A DNA stretch of 64,000 nt, from positions 1 to 64,000 of the forward strand of contig CAVUBM010000079.1 in assembly GCA_963739645.1 (NCBI GenBank), written 5' to 3'. Made by a program: the position numbers and the translations under genes. Source of the stretch: JASHPR01 sp963739645. Lineage in GTDB: Bacteria; Actinomycetota; Actinomycetes; Streptosporangiales; Streptosporangiaceae. The notes beneath the pieces were generated by a model. The model was given only the letters and a program-made list of their open reading frames with translations. It made no database searches and was not told where the DNA came from. Shown piece after piece: positions 10,112 to 19,047 of this stretch (position 1 is the stretch's first letter; each line of letters begins with the position of its first letter).

Positions 10112-11293
10112 ATGAGCAGTACCGCCGAGATACGCCCCTTCCGGGTGGACATGCCTGACGAGGCGATCGCCGACCTCCGGCGGCGCATCGCCGCGACGCG
10201 CTTGCCCAGCAAAGAACTGGTCGACGACCGGTCGCAGGGCGTGCAGTTGGCGACGATCCAGGAGCTCGCCCGCTACTGGACGGCCGGTTACAACTGGCAT
10301 GCGTGCGAGGCGGAGCTGAACGCGCTGCCGCAGTTCACGACCGAGATCGACGGGGTTAACGTCCACTTCATCCACGTAAGGTCACGGCACGAGAACGCGC
10401 TGCCGCTGATCATGACCCACGGCTGGCCCGGCTCGGTCATCGAGCTGCTCGGCTCCGTCGGCCCGCTCACCGACCCGGCCGCGCACGGCGGCTCCGCCGA
10501 GGATGCGTTCGACCTCGTGCTACCGTCCATCCCCGGGTACGGCTTCTCCGCCGAGCCGGCCGAGATCGGCTGGCACTCCGGCCACGTCGCGCAGGCGTGG
10601 GCGGAGCTGATGCACCGCCTGGGCTACACCCAATACGTCGCCCAGGGTGGCGACCAGGGCGCCGCCGTCACCGACGCGATGGGCCGCCAGGCCCCCGGGG
10701 GGCTGGCCGGCATCCACATGAACCTGCTCGTAACCGCGCTGGGCGGCGGCGCCATGCCGGCGGACACCGAGGCCGAACGCGCGGCGCTCGAGCAGACCAA
10801 GACATTCCGGGCGACCGGCTTCGGCTACTTCCTGGAGCAGGCCACCCGGCCGCAGACGATCGGCTACGCCCTGCTGGACTCACCCCTCGCCCTGGCGGCC
10901 TGGATGCTCGACCACGACACCGACGCCTACTACAAGATCTCGGCCGCCTTCACCGGCGGGCAGCCGTCCGGCGGCCTCACCCGAGACCACATCCTCGACA
11001 ACATCACCCTGTACTGGCTGACCGGCACGGGGGCCTCGGCGGCCCGCTCGTACTGGGAGAGCGCACGAGCCCAGGCCCTCGCGGCCGGGCAGGCTCCTCC
11101 ACAGGTCAAGCTCCCGGTCGGCTTCACCACCTTCCCCGGCGAGATCTTCCGCGCCCCGCGCAGCTGGGTCGAGCTGGGCTACCCCACCCTCACCTACTTC
11201 CACGAAGCTGCCAAGGGCGGCCACTTCGCCGCGTGGGAAGAACCCGAACTGTTCGCGACCGAGATCCGGGCGGCATTCAGGTCGCTGCGTTAA
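10112..11293 (+). CDS. Epoxide hydrolase with EHN N-terminal domain
   Basis: 393 aa, full length for the EHN-type epoxide hydrolases related to microsomal epoxide hydrolase. Residues 6-110 form the EHN domain (IRPFRVDMPDEAIADLRRRI, then RYWTAGYNWHACEAELNALP). The hydrolase core follows: HGWPGS oxyanion loop, PSIPGYGFS, nucleophile elbow GGDQGAA with Asp, and HEAAKGGHFAAWEEPE with the catalytic His. Predicted to open epoxides to diols. GGGAGG lies 9 bases before the ATG. Its last residues (EEPELFATEIRAAFRSLR) recur in a remnant at 12079, evidence of a lost paralogue. Confidence 0.9.
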   Translation: MSSTAEIRPFRVDMPDEAIADLRRRIAATRLPSKELVDDRSQGVQLATIQELARYWTAGYNWHACEAELNALPQFTTEIDGVNVHFIHVRSRHENALPLIMTHGWPGSVIELLGSVGPLTDPAAHGGSAEDAFDLVLPSIPGYGFSAEPAEIGWHSGHVAQAWAELMHRLGYTQYVAQGGDQGAAVTDAMGRQAPGGLAGIHMNLLVTALGGGAMPADTEAERAALEQTKTFRATGFGYFLEQATRPQTIGYALLDSPLALAAWMLDHDTDAYYKISAAFTGGQPSGGLTRDHILDNITLYWLTGTGASAARSYWESARAQALAAGQAPPQVKLPVGFTTFPGEIFRAPRSWVELGYPTLTYFHEAAKGGHFAAWEEPELFATEIRAAFRSLR

Positions 11294-11349
11294 CCACAGC
11301 CTGCCGCCCGCCCTGCCCAGCACATACCCCTTGCGGAAGGAAACTGGAT

Positions 11350-11933
11350 ATGAGCCTCAACAGTAATGCCGTCGATGAGCGTCTACTGGCGCCCGGGCAG
11401 GCCTGTGGCGGCTGGCCGGCCCGTGGTGGCTCATGCTAGTGACCGGCATCGCGTGGCTGATCATCTCCGTGGTCGTGCTGCGGTTCCGGCTCACCTCGAT
11501 CACCACCGTGGGCGTCCTCATAGGTGTGGTCTTCCTGGCGGCCACGTTCAACGAATTCCTGCTCGCCTCGATCCACGTCGGCTGGCGGTGGGCGCACGTC
11601 CTGCTGGGAATCCTCTTCCTGGTGGGCGCGATCTGGGCGTTCGCCAACCCGATCAACGCCTTCTGGGCGCTGGCCTCGGTGATTGGGCTGCTGTTTGTCC
11701 TCTATGGCGCGCTCGACATCATCAACTCCATCGCGGCCAGGGAAATCAGCGGCACCTGGTGGCTCGGCCTGGTGGCCGGCATCCTGCTTATCTTGCTCGG
11801 TTTCTGGGCCTCCCAGCAGATGTTCCCCGCCCGCGCGGCGCTGCTCCTGCTGTGGGTCGGGTTCTTCGCGTTGTTCCGCGGCATCTCCGAAATCGTCATC
11901 GCGTTCGAACTCCGGAGCCGCCAGCACCGCTAG
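11350..11933 (+). pseudogene. HdeD/DUF308 family membrane protein, N-terminal frame break
   Basis: Small inner-membrane protein with about six hydrophobic segments (LVTGIAWLIISVVVL, ITTVGVLIGVVFLAAT, VLLGILFLVGAIWAF, VIGLLFVLYGALDII, WWLGLVAGILLILLGFW, ALLLLWVGFFALFRGI), the pattern of the HdeD acid-stress/DUF308 family. A good ribosome site (AAGGAAA) precedes ATG 11350, but that frame stops at 11439. The family residues LAGPWWLM just before 11433 are in the second frame, so one indel near 11400 separates start and body. ATG 11433 could give a shortened product of 166 aa. Confidence 0.7.
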
Positions 11934-12078
11934 CCGCGCTGAGTGGTAGCCAGCGGAGAACAGCAGCCCAGACAGGAGGTGCCAGTCACGAGAGTCACCC
12001 TCCCGGATACTGGCCAGCCGCACCCGACGGCCACAGCCATCGGCCGTGATCCGTTGGCGGTCTGATTTCGGCCCGTGA

Positions 12079-12135
12079 GAGGAGCCGGACCTGTTCGTGA
12101 CCGAACTCCGGGAGGCGTTCAGATCACTGCGCTAG
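12079..12135 (+). pseudogene. Tail remnant of a second EHN epoxide hydrolase
   Basis: Eighteen codons (EEPDLFVTELREAFRSLR then TAG) match the last residues of the intact enzyme ending at 11293 (EEPELFATEIRAAFRSLR), and the DNA is clearly similar too. Nothing upstream continues the match. This is the 3' end left after deletion of a tandem paralogue. Confidence 0.7.
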
Positions 12136-12220
12136 CCGCCGTCACCGGCGCGGACCTCGTGACGGCTACCTCCGGCCTCCGTCCGCCAAAGCTCGTCAGG
12201 TCTTGTGAAAGGGGATCCCC

Positions 12221-13188
12221 ATGAGCTCATCTTCGGCCGGCCTGCCCACCCCGGAAGGCCCCGGCTCCGTGTCCGGGGCACCGAACCTCCCGGCTGGGTT
12301 CACGCGGACGTTCACCAGCCGGTACGTCGACACCGGTGAACTGCGCCTGCACGCGGTCACCGGAGGTGAAGGCCCGCCGCTCCTGCTGGTGCATGGCTGG
12401 CCCCAGTTCTGGTACCAGTTCCGCCTGATCATGCCGGCGCTGGCCCGGGACTTCTCCGTCGTCGCGGTCGACCAGCGCGGTATCGGGCTGTCCGACAAAC
12501 CCCAGGACGGGTACGACTCCGCCACCCTCGCCAACGACCTGGTCGCGATGATGGACGCGCTGGGCCATCAGCGGTTCGCCCTGTACGGAACCGATGTCGG
12601 CATGCCGATCGCCTACGCCCTGGCCGCCGATCACCGCGGCCGGGTCGACCGGCTGGCCGTCTCCGAGGCCCCCCTGCCGGGGATATCCCCCTCACCGCCG
12701 CTGTTCCTCCCGCCGCAGCTCAACGCCATGCTGTGGCACCTGGCCTTCAACCAGCTCCCCAAGGTGAACGAGCAGCTCGTCACCGGACGGGAGGACATCT
12801 TCTTCGGCGCCGAGTTCGACGCCTCGGCCGGGACGACACAAGCTGCCCTCGGACACGGTCAGGTACTACATCGACACCCTCGCCGCCGACCCAGACCACC
12901 TGCGCGGCAGCTTCGAGTTCTACCGCGCGATCCCCACCACCGCCGCGCAGAACGACGAGCGCAAGGAACGGCGGCTGACCCTGCCCGTCCTGGCGATCGG
13001 AGGAGCGGAAAGCTCCGGGGAAGGGGCCGGGGAACACGATGAAGCTCGCCGCGGACGACGTGCAGACCCTGGTCATCCCCGGCTGCGGCCACTGGGTCGC
13101 CGAGCAAGCTCCCGAACAGCTGCTGGCCGGGCTGACCACGTTCCTCGCCCCCTACCGGGACAAGGCAGCGACAGCTCCCAACCCTTAA
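12221..13188 (+). pseudogene. Alpha/beta-fold epoxide hydrolase, two frameshifts
   Basis: Soluble epoxide hydrolase-like: RYVDTGELRLHAVTGGEGPP then HGWPQFWYQFR, VVAVDQRGIGLSDKP, and a nucleophile elbow YGTDVGMP with Asp. The frame breaks near 12840; KLPSDTVRYYIDTLAADPDH continues in another frame, and near 13030 it returns for TLVIPGCGHWVAEQAPEQLL with the catalytic His, ending at 13188. Two one-base corrections would give about 320 aa. AAGGGGAT precedes ATG 12221. Original product is clear; present product likely inactive unless the breaks are assembly errors. Confidence 0.78.
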
Positions 13189-13215
13189 CAGCCGAATGCT
13201 GCCGGAGTTGAGCAG

Positions 13216-13808
13216 ATGGGTCTGGAAGAGAAGCTGCCCAGCGGGATTCTGCTGACCACGGTCGAGAAGGTCGCCGGCTACGCCCGCAAGAGCTCGGTGT
13301 GGCCTGCCACCTTCGGCCTGGCCTGCTGCGCGATCGAGCTGTCCAGGCCGGCGGCCCCCGGCACGACCTGGCCCGGTTCGGCATGGAACGCGCCTCAGCC
13401 ACCCCGCGGCAGGCCGACCTGATGATCGTGGCCGGCCGGGTCAGCCAGAAGATGGCGCCGGTGCTGCGGCAGATCTACGACCAGATGGCCGACCCCAAGT
13501 GGGTCATCTCGATGGGGGTCTGCGCCTCCAGCGGCGGCATGTTCAACAACTACGCCATCGTCCAGGGCGTCGACCACCTCGTCCCGGTCGACATCTATCT
13601 CCCGGGCTGGCCGCCCCGCCCGGAGATGCTGCTGGACGCGATCCTCAAGCTCCACGACAAGATCCAGAACATGAAACTCGGCGCCAACCGGGAAGCCGAG
13701 ATCACCGAGCTGGAACAGGCCCGGCTGCGAAGGCTGCCATCTGCGGTCAAGGTCAGCGGCCAGCGAGTAGCGTGGGGAACGGAGGAACATGACGGCCCTA
13801 CAGCCTGA
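13216..13808 (+). pseudogene. nuoB: Orphan NuoB-like subunit (NADH-quinone oxidoreductase chain B), frameshifted
   Basis: Complex I subunit B normally carries the N2 [4Fe-4S] cluster next to the quinone site. The start MGLEEKLPSGILLTTVEKV and FGLACCAIEL match NuoB closely; after a frame break near 13345 it continues with GGPRHDLARFGME, RQADLMIVAGRVSQKMAPVL, GVCASSGGMFNNYAIVQGVD and PVDIYLPGWPPRPEML. Of the four cluster cysteines, the CC pair and GVCA cysteine remain, but the fourth (normally PGCPPRPE) is Trp. No other nuo gene is near. A decayed extra copy, likely unable to hold N2 even if the frame is restored. Confidence 0.82.
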
Positions 13809-14439
13809 GATCCCGGTCATCGGGCCACGGCGCAGCCTGGAGGTGCGCTGGATCCTCCCGGGCCCGCTTGAGCCTGCGGTGACCAGGTGGTTCGCGCGCT
13901 TCCCGGCTGAGGTGTCCTCCCGCGAGGACACCTATCTTCTCGATCCACAGCTGGGCCGCCTGTCGGTCAAGCTCCGCGGCGGCAGGACGTTTGAGGTGAA
14001 GGTGTACCGGGGCAGCCCGGGGATCCTGCAGGTGACCGGGCGCGCCTTCGGCCGCCTGGAGTCCTGGGACAAGTGGTCCTTCGCGGGTGAGCAGGTCAGC
14101 TGGGGGGACGCTGACCTGCCCGGCTGGCGCCCGGTGCACAAGCTGATCAGCCGGTTCTCACCAGCCAGCGGGCACAGCCGGACGCGCGCGCGAGGGCTGG
14201 GCGAGGAGCCGGGGTGCCACGTCGAGCTCACCGAGGTCCACATGAGCGGCCAGGCCTGGTGGACCCTGGGGTTTGAGGCGATCGGCCCGGCCAGCCTGTT
14301 GCGTAGCGAACTCGACGCCATCGCCGCACTCGTGTTCGCCCACCCGCTGCCCGCAGGCATGGAACTAGGCAGCGACGACTGCCAGTTCTACGCACAGTGG
14401 CTTACCCGCAGCCAAGCTCCCAGCGACACCGGCGCCTGA
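13789..14439 (+). CDS. CYTH-like uncharacterised protein
   Basis: 216 aa, soluble, no signal or membrane segment. The first 100 residues alternate charged strands: LEVRWILPG, then REDTYLLDPQLGRLSVKLRGG and FEVKVYRGSPG. Such E-x-R/K-W and K-x-R patterns recall CYTH/triphosphate tunnel proteins, but the canonical ExExK is not complete, so this is only a fold suggestion. It starts inside the 3' end of the nuoB remnant with a strong GGAGG ribosome site. Codon usage looks normal, and unlike its neighbours it is intact. Function unknown. Confidence 0.5.
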   Translation: MTALQPEIPVIGPRRSLEVRWILPGPLEPAVTRWFARFPAEVSSREDTYLLDPQLGRLSVKLRGGRTFEVKVYRGSPGILQVTGRAFGRLESWDKWSFAGEQVSWGDADLPGWRPVHKLISRFSPASGHSRTRARGLGEEPGCHVELTEVHMSGQAWWTLGFEAIGPASLLRSELDAIAALVFAHPLPAGMELGSDDCQFYAQWLTRSQAPSDTGA

Positions 14440-14825
14440 CGCCGGCCCCGGGACGGCGTCCTCCCACCACAGCTGCCGCGCATCGCTGTCGGCGCACCAG
14501 CGCACCGACGGGCGCCACGGGTCACACGGTCACCGCCTTTGCGGACGGGTGAACGCCGCGGTACCTCACAGATCTCCCAAATCCATGCCGTGCGCGGATG
14601 CCGTCCTTGGTAATCCAGAGCGGCTGTCCAAAACGGAGGGTCGGCGCGTAAGCCAAGTGCAGTACTAGTCACGGAAAGTAATGCTGATTCTGCATTGCCA
14701 TGCGGCCGATCACCGAATCCGACGTCGGTCGAGCCCAGACCGTGGTGTCGGGGTCGAGGCGCGGATCGGCAGATATGGCGCGGCGATCTCCGAGCGGTCG
14801 TCGCCCGCTCGGACCAGCGCAAGCT
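14440..14825. other. Intergenic region without recognisable gene
   Basis: Short readings on both strands show no family features. It separates convergent genes (CYTH-like on the plus strand, DUF302 on the minus strand). No clear terminator stem seen. Confidence 0.5.
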
Positions 14826-14870
14826 GCACCAAAGTTATGCATCAAAGTTATGCACCAAGTAGTGCATCAA
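14826..14870. repeat. Short tandem repeat, 13-bp unit
   Basis: The unit GCAYCAAAGTTAT occurs twice in perfect tandem (14826-14838, 14839-14851), followed by a 12-base variant GCACCAAGTAGT and a partial GCATCAA. The repeat covers the stop codon of the DUF302 gene (minus strand), so repeat slippage would alter its C-terminus. Confidence 0.7.
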
Positions 14871-15252
14871 CGATCGACTCAACTGCGTCGAAGGGCGCAC
14901 GCAGTGCACCCTCGAGGTGGTGCCGCCCGGCCAGAAACCCCGGTGAGTTGTAACTCACTGATACCGCTCCGTTCCTGTCCTCCCAGACCAGCACCTTGAG
15001 CGGGATATCCAGCGCAGCAAGCGGCGCCGCGAGCATCACCCCCGCGCCCACAGCCGGCTTCCCAAACATGACGAGTTTCGAGTCGGGCATCTGCACACCA
15101 GCTCGTTCCGCTACGCCGCTGTGATCGATGACGTTGAACACCGTGAAGCCCCGATCCGCCATCAGACGCCTCAGTCCGTCGATGGTCTGTGCGACGGACT
15201 TGCTGCTGGGTTTGGTGATGACCCCGTCCGAAGATTGCGTGCTGTCTAGCAT
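14848..15252 (-). CDS. DUF302 family protein
   Basis: 134 aa. The body (TIDGLRRLMADRGFTVFNVIDH, then KLVMFGKPAVGAGVMLAAPLA, then LPLKVLVWED-like IPLKVLVWEDRNGAVSVSY) is the DUF302/TT1751-like alpha-beta fold, found in cytoplasm across bacteria, biochemical role unknown. ATG 15252 is preceded by GAAGGGAAG. Stop codon lies within the short tandem repeat. Confidence 0.8.
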   Translation of the reverse strand: MLDSTQSSDGVITKPSSKSVAQTIDGLRRLMADRGFTVFNVIDHSGVAERAGVQMPDSKLVMFGKPAVGAGVMLAAPLAALDIPLKVLVWEDRNGAVSVSYNSPGFLAGRHHLEGALRAPFDAVESIVDALLGA

Positions 15253-15794
15253 CAGGCTTCCCTTCGAAGTGAGGCGCAGTCGTGCCCGGCTGCGAGAGCA
15301 GGTCGTTGTCTGATTCTCGTTCAAAAATGCGTGCTCGCACGGCGAGCGTTTCATCCACCTTCGGCCGGGGCCGCGGCCCCACCTCTCTTCGATCGCATCA
15401 CGGTGGCCGACGCGCCCAAACGGGACCAGGGAGTTCGACCGACACGACGAAACCCGTGAACCGTCACGATCGTGGCGGCGCACCCGCAATAGTCCCCGGC
15501 ACCCACGCGACCCAGGGGCCAGATCCGACGACTCGATACGCGACCTGACCATCGCCGCTACGCATATACCGCACGGCATCGTCAGTCATCGGGCGGGCTC
15601 CACCAGCATCGGCAGGACCCGCTCATAACGCCCGTTCGGTCGCCGTGGAGGAAGTCCGGCCGAAGGTGAGCTTGCCGCCCGTAACGGCGGCACTGGGCGC
15701 GCGACCAGTCGTGGAGGCAGGTAACAGAGCGTGACCTGCCACTGGGGTGAGCGGCCCGCACTTGTGAGTCGGGCCCTTCGCAGGCACGGCTTTT
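15253..15794. other. Intergenic region without recognisable gene
   Basis: Open frames on both strands lack family motifs. Probably contains the promoter of the DUF302 gene at its left end and degraded DNA near the acyl-CoA ligase fragment at its right end. Confidence 0.4.
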
Positions 15795-16360
15795 CTAGCT
15801 GGGCTGGTCGGTGGCGGAGGCGGATCGGGCCCGGTCGCGCAGGACCTGTTTTTGGATCTTGCCGGTGGAGGTTTTGGGCAGTTCGGTGAACACCACGGTT
15901 CTGGGGGCTTTGAAGTGGGGCAGGCGCGCCCTGCAGTGCTCGATCAGCTCTGCCTCGGTGACGTGTGCGCCCGGTTTGAGTTCCACGTAGGCCAGCGGCG
16001 TCTCGCCCCATTTGCCGTCGGGCTGGGCAACCACGCCGGCCACGGCGACGGCGGGGTGGCGGCACAGCGCATCCTCGATCTCGATTGAGGAGATGTTCTC
16101 CCCGCCGGAGATGATCACGTCCTTGGCGCGGTCCTTGATCTTGACGTAGCCGTCCGATTCGAGCACTGCCAGGTCTCCGGAATGGAACCAGTCCCCGGCG
16201 TAAGCCTCTGCGGTGGCGTCGGGGTCTTTCAGGTACCCCTTCATGGTGATGTTGCCCCGGAAGACGATCTCGCCGATGGTCTGACCGTCAGCGGGCACGC
16301 GGGTGCCGTCCTTTTGGTCGATGACCGTCATGGCGTCCTGCAGCTGGTACCTGATCCGGC
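15795..16360 (-). pseudogene. C-terminal fragment of a fatty acyl-CoA synthetase
   Basis: Adenylate-forming enzyme of the AMP-binding family, which activates fatty acids with ATP and CoA. Only the last ~190 residues remain: GEIVFRGNITMKGYLKDPDA, GDWFHSGDLAVLESDGYVKI (A7/A8 region with catalytic Asp), DRAKDVIISGGENISSIEIE (hinge and A8), and PKTSTGKIQKQVLR (A10 with the catalytic Lys). The N-terminal P-loop and acyl pocket are absent; upstream sequence past about 16360 is unrelated. A truncated relic. Confidence 0.85.
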
Positions 16361-16739
16361 GGGATCTCCCGCTGGGTGTGCGAGAGAACAGTTGCTGCGT
16401 CCACCTCGTCCACAAGGACAAACTCTGACAGGCCGCCGTGGCATCCGGTGCGGGCTGTGGTCACTGAGCGCAGCAGATGCGCGCGTTCTCGATGCGGTCG
16501 GCAACGCATTGCTATCCAGCGTGTCGGCCTGCGCGATGATCGATGATTGGACTCGCCGGGCTGGCCAGCGGGCAGACGAATCGGCAGGATAACCACGCAT
16601 CGACCCGCCGGTCTGGCGTGATGGCCAGTTGGCCGCAAGGCGCCGATCCGATGATCTGTGTGCGGCTTGGTGAGCGCCATCTTGTTGCCAGCCCATCGGT
16701 CATGCCACCAAGATGGCGTGGCGGCCAGCCGAGAGGAGC
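16361..16739. other. Unassigned junction sequence
   Basis: Begins at the break in the acyl-CoA synthetase fragment and ends at the GNAT gene. Several overlapping open frames exist but none shows conserved motifs. Likely rearrangement debris. Confidence 0.4.
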
Positions 16740-17285
16740 ATGCAGTTGAACCAGGTGGGGGCTTGCGATGTTCATGTCCGCTCCGCGACCAGGGCAGATG
16801 CTCCCGGAATCGTGTGGGTGTCAAACTCCTCCATCCTTCCCGACGAAGATGTCGGATTCGGAGGAAGCGTGGACTCGCCTTTCCATGACACGTCAACGCT
16901 TCTGTCGGCCTGGCGCGATCCCAGCCTCGTGCAGGGGGAGGAGGTGTTGGTTGCCGAAATGGACGGGCGGATCGTCGGCTGCGTGACCGTGGAGGACAGG
17001 GGACGCGAACTCGAGCTGGTCAATATCGACGTTCCGCTCGAGCTTCAGGGCAGAGGGATCGGCACGATGCTGGTGCGGTCAGTCGAAGAGCGAGCCAGGG
17101 CAGCAGGAAAGCAGGCAGTCACCGCTGGCACGAGTCGGAACGCAGAAGGCGTGGCTTGGAAGTCACTTCCCTGGTGGCAACACCTCGGGTACCGAATCAC
17201 CCACGAAGAGCAGAACCCATGGACCCGGTCAATCGGGCCCGGTGTCCGCGAGATACGAATGCGGAAGGACCTCCCGCCCGAATGA
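16740..17285 (+). CDS. GNAT family N-acetyltransferase
   Basis: 181 aa. The acetyl-CoA pyrophosphate loop is in motif A: LVNIDVPLELQGRGIGTMLV, giving Q-G-R-G-I-G, followed by the helix SVEERARAAGKQAV. N-terminal VRSATRADAPGIVWVS is the usual first strand and helix. The acceptor cannot be predicted. ATG 16740 has GAGAGGAGC immediately before it. Intact despite lying among remnants. Confidence 0.82.
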   Translation: MQLNQVGACDVHVRSATRADAPGIVWVSNSSILPDEDVGFGGSVDSPFHDTSTLLSAWRDPSLVQGEEVLVAEMDGRIVGCVTVEDRGRELELVNIDVPLELQGRGIGTMLVRSVEERARAAGKQAVTAGTSRNAEGVAWKSLPWWQHLGYRITHEEQNPWTRSIGPGVREIRMRKDLPPE

Positions 17286-17696
17286 GATCATTCGTAGGGA
17301 CCCCGAACAGCAGAAGAGATAATCGGTGCCCTCGATGTTGCCGGTGCTGTCCTGGGAGGCGCTCGTATTCGGCATTCCGCGTGATCGCTGGGAAGGAATA
17401 CAGCTGAAGTGCCCGCCTTAGCTGATCACGAGGAGCATGCATGGCTATGCGCCTTCGGGCATGACTATGCGGGGGCGACCACGCACTATTTTCGGCATGA
17501 GCGCAAACTGTCTGGCCTTCGACGCGGGATGGTTAGCATCTGTCTGGGCCTCGTGCCGATGCGCAGGTGGTTCAGCTGACTATGGCTCTGCCTCAGGTCG
17601 GGGTTCTTGGCCGGCGATCTGATGGCCGGTGTATCTGGTGTCTGTGGCGGCGCGTTTGGCGTTCTGTCGGTGCGGCGGCGGAGCGGGACCTGCGAA
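17286..17696. other. Intergenic region without recognisable gene
   Basis: No motif-bearing frame on either strand. Ends at the left inverted repeat of the IS30-like element. Confidence 0.4.
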
Positions 17697-17703
17697 GCGC
17701 AGG

Positions 17704-17722
17704 TTCCGATGACCGTCGCAAC
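17704..17722 (+). repeat. Left terminal inverted repeat (IS30-like)
   Basis: TTCCGATGACCGTCGCAAC, 24 bases before the transposase start; pairs with the copy at 18845-18863. Confidence 0.55.
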
Positions 17723-17745
17723 GTTCGGGGGTTTCGGGGGTTGCG

Positions 17746-18667
17746 ATGGTTGAGGGCCGTCCGGGCAGGCCGCCGCTGGCGGCGAGGCGGGTGCCGTTCG
17801 CGCGGTTGATCGCGCGGGGCGTCGGCAGCGCGAAGGCGTGCCGGATCGTGGGTGTGCATCCGAAGACCGGGAAACGGTGGCGGCTGGGCCGTGTCATGAC
17901 CAGTAGCAGCGGCGCGGGGCTGCCCTATGCAGCTGTGGTCGGTACGGGGAAGCAGGTGATCTCGGAACGGTATCTGTGCGAGGACGAGCGGGTTCGGATC
18001 GCGGATCTGCGACGGTCTGGTTCGGGGGTGCGGGTCATCGCTGCGCAGCTGGGCCGCAGCCCGTCGACGGTCAGCCGCGAACTGCGCCGCAACCAGGATC
18101 CGGGCAGCGGCCGGTACCGGCCGTTCGCCGCGCAGCGGCGGGCGGCGCGACGGCGGGCCCGGCCCGGGCGGGGCAAGCTGTTACGCGATCGGGTGCTGCG
18201 CGAGTTCATCGCCGGCCGGCTGGAGAAGCGATCGGGACCCTGGCCGGCCGCGCGAGCCGGTTCACCATCTTGCTGCACGTGCCCGGCCCCCGGCAACCGC
18301 CGAGGCGGTCGCTGACGCGCTGGTGGCGGCCCTGGCCCACCTGCCTGCGCAGCTGCGCCGTTCGCTGACCTGGGATCAGGGCAAGCAGATGGCACTGCAC
18401 GCTGACATCAGCCGGGCGCTCAGCATGCCGGCGTTCTTCTGCGACCCGCACTCGCCCTGGCAGCGCCCGACCAGCGAGAACACCAACGGGCTGCTGCGCC
18501 AGTACTTCCCCCAGGGCACCGGCCTGCGGGTCCACGATCCCGAACTGCTGGCCGCCGCCGCCGCCCAGCTCAACGACCGGCCCCGCAAGACCCTCGGCCG
18601 GGACACCCCGGCGGCCCGGCTGGCAGCAGCACTGGCCGAATGCCAGCCGCCGCCAGGCGCGCCCTGA
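17746..18667 (+). pseudogene. IS30 family transposase, internally deleted and frameshifted
   Basis: DDE transposase that cuts and joins IS30 ends. The N-terminal part keeps the helix-turn-helix region: EDERVRIADLRRSGSGVRVI and AAQLGRSPSTVSRELRRN. After FIAGRLEKRSGP the region normally holding the first Asp is missing and the reading switches frame. The last 115 codons keep SLTWDQGKQMALHADISRAL (second Asp) and SPWQRPTSENTNGLLRQYFP (catalytic Glu), ending at 18667. Non-functional. Confidence 0.85.
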
Positions 18668-18844
18668 ACAGCCCGCTGCTCCGGAAGATCGCCGCACGGC
18701 CAACATCCGCCGCCGCAGCCCCGAACCACCACCCCGGCCACCGCAGATCCAGCTCACGCCCGGCCTCGGCGAGCAGACACTGCGTGAGCTTAACCAGTAC
18801 CGCAGTGCACTGAACGGCCACCTTCCACCAGCATCAGTCACCGT

Positions 18845-18863
18845 GTTGCGACGATCGCTGGAA
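18845..18863 (-). repeat. Right terminal inverted repeat (IS30-like)
   Basis: GTTGCGACGATCGCTGGAA; its reverse complement aligns with the left repeat at 15 of 19 bases. Confidence 0.55.
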
Positions 18864-18923
18864 TCCGCCCTCCCCGTTTGGCTCCCCGCCACGGGAGCGA
18901 CTCTCCTGAGTAGGCCTCTGATC

Positions 18924-18967
18924 TGGTGGTCAGGGGCGGGGTCGAACCGCCGACCTTCCGCTTTTCA
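18924..18967 (-). other. 3' fragment of tRNA-Phe(GAA): candidate attachment site
   Basis: On the minus strand the sequence reads anticodon loop CTGAAAA, stem GCGG, variable region, the T arm GGCGGTTCGACCCCGCC, an acceptor 3' strand CCTGACC and an encoded ACCA. The 5' half (acceptor 5' strand, D arm, anticodon 5' stem) is absent: similarity stops exactly at the anticodon loop. This is the classic footprint of a tRNA att core left by an integrative element. The full tRNA-Phe must be elsewhere. Confidence 0.75.
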
Positions 18968-19047
18968 GGAGGCTTCTCCCGTCCAGGCAGCCCGTCCGTG
19001 ACAGGCCATCTGATCAGGCCACACAACGGGCGCGGCTGGAATAGCGG

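Larger units (their letters stand above)
17697..18872 (+). mobile_element. Deleted IS30-family insertion sequence
   Basis: A degenerate IS30-type transposase is flanked by imperfect inverted repeats: 17704-17722 (TTCCGATGACCGTCGCAAC) and 18845-18863, whose reverse complement matches at 15 of 19 positions. The span of about 1.17 kb is close to the family's usual length although the transposase has lost part of its middle. Exact outer ends and target duplication are not clear. Confidence 0.65.

Noticed and set aside
15650..15790. Possible structured RNA (a GAGGAAGTCCGG string resembling RNase P RNA)
   Set aside because: Only a short similarity; the other conserved RNase P helices are absent.
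7998..17327. A shared 13-mer AGAGATAATCGGT at 8001 and 17315
   Set aside because: Too short and without symmetric or positional context; probably chance.
18838..19026. A small minus-strand protein ending in a tRNA-like peptide
   Set aside because: Its conserved part is only the translated tRNA-Phe 3' fragment.
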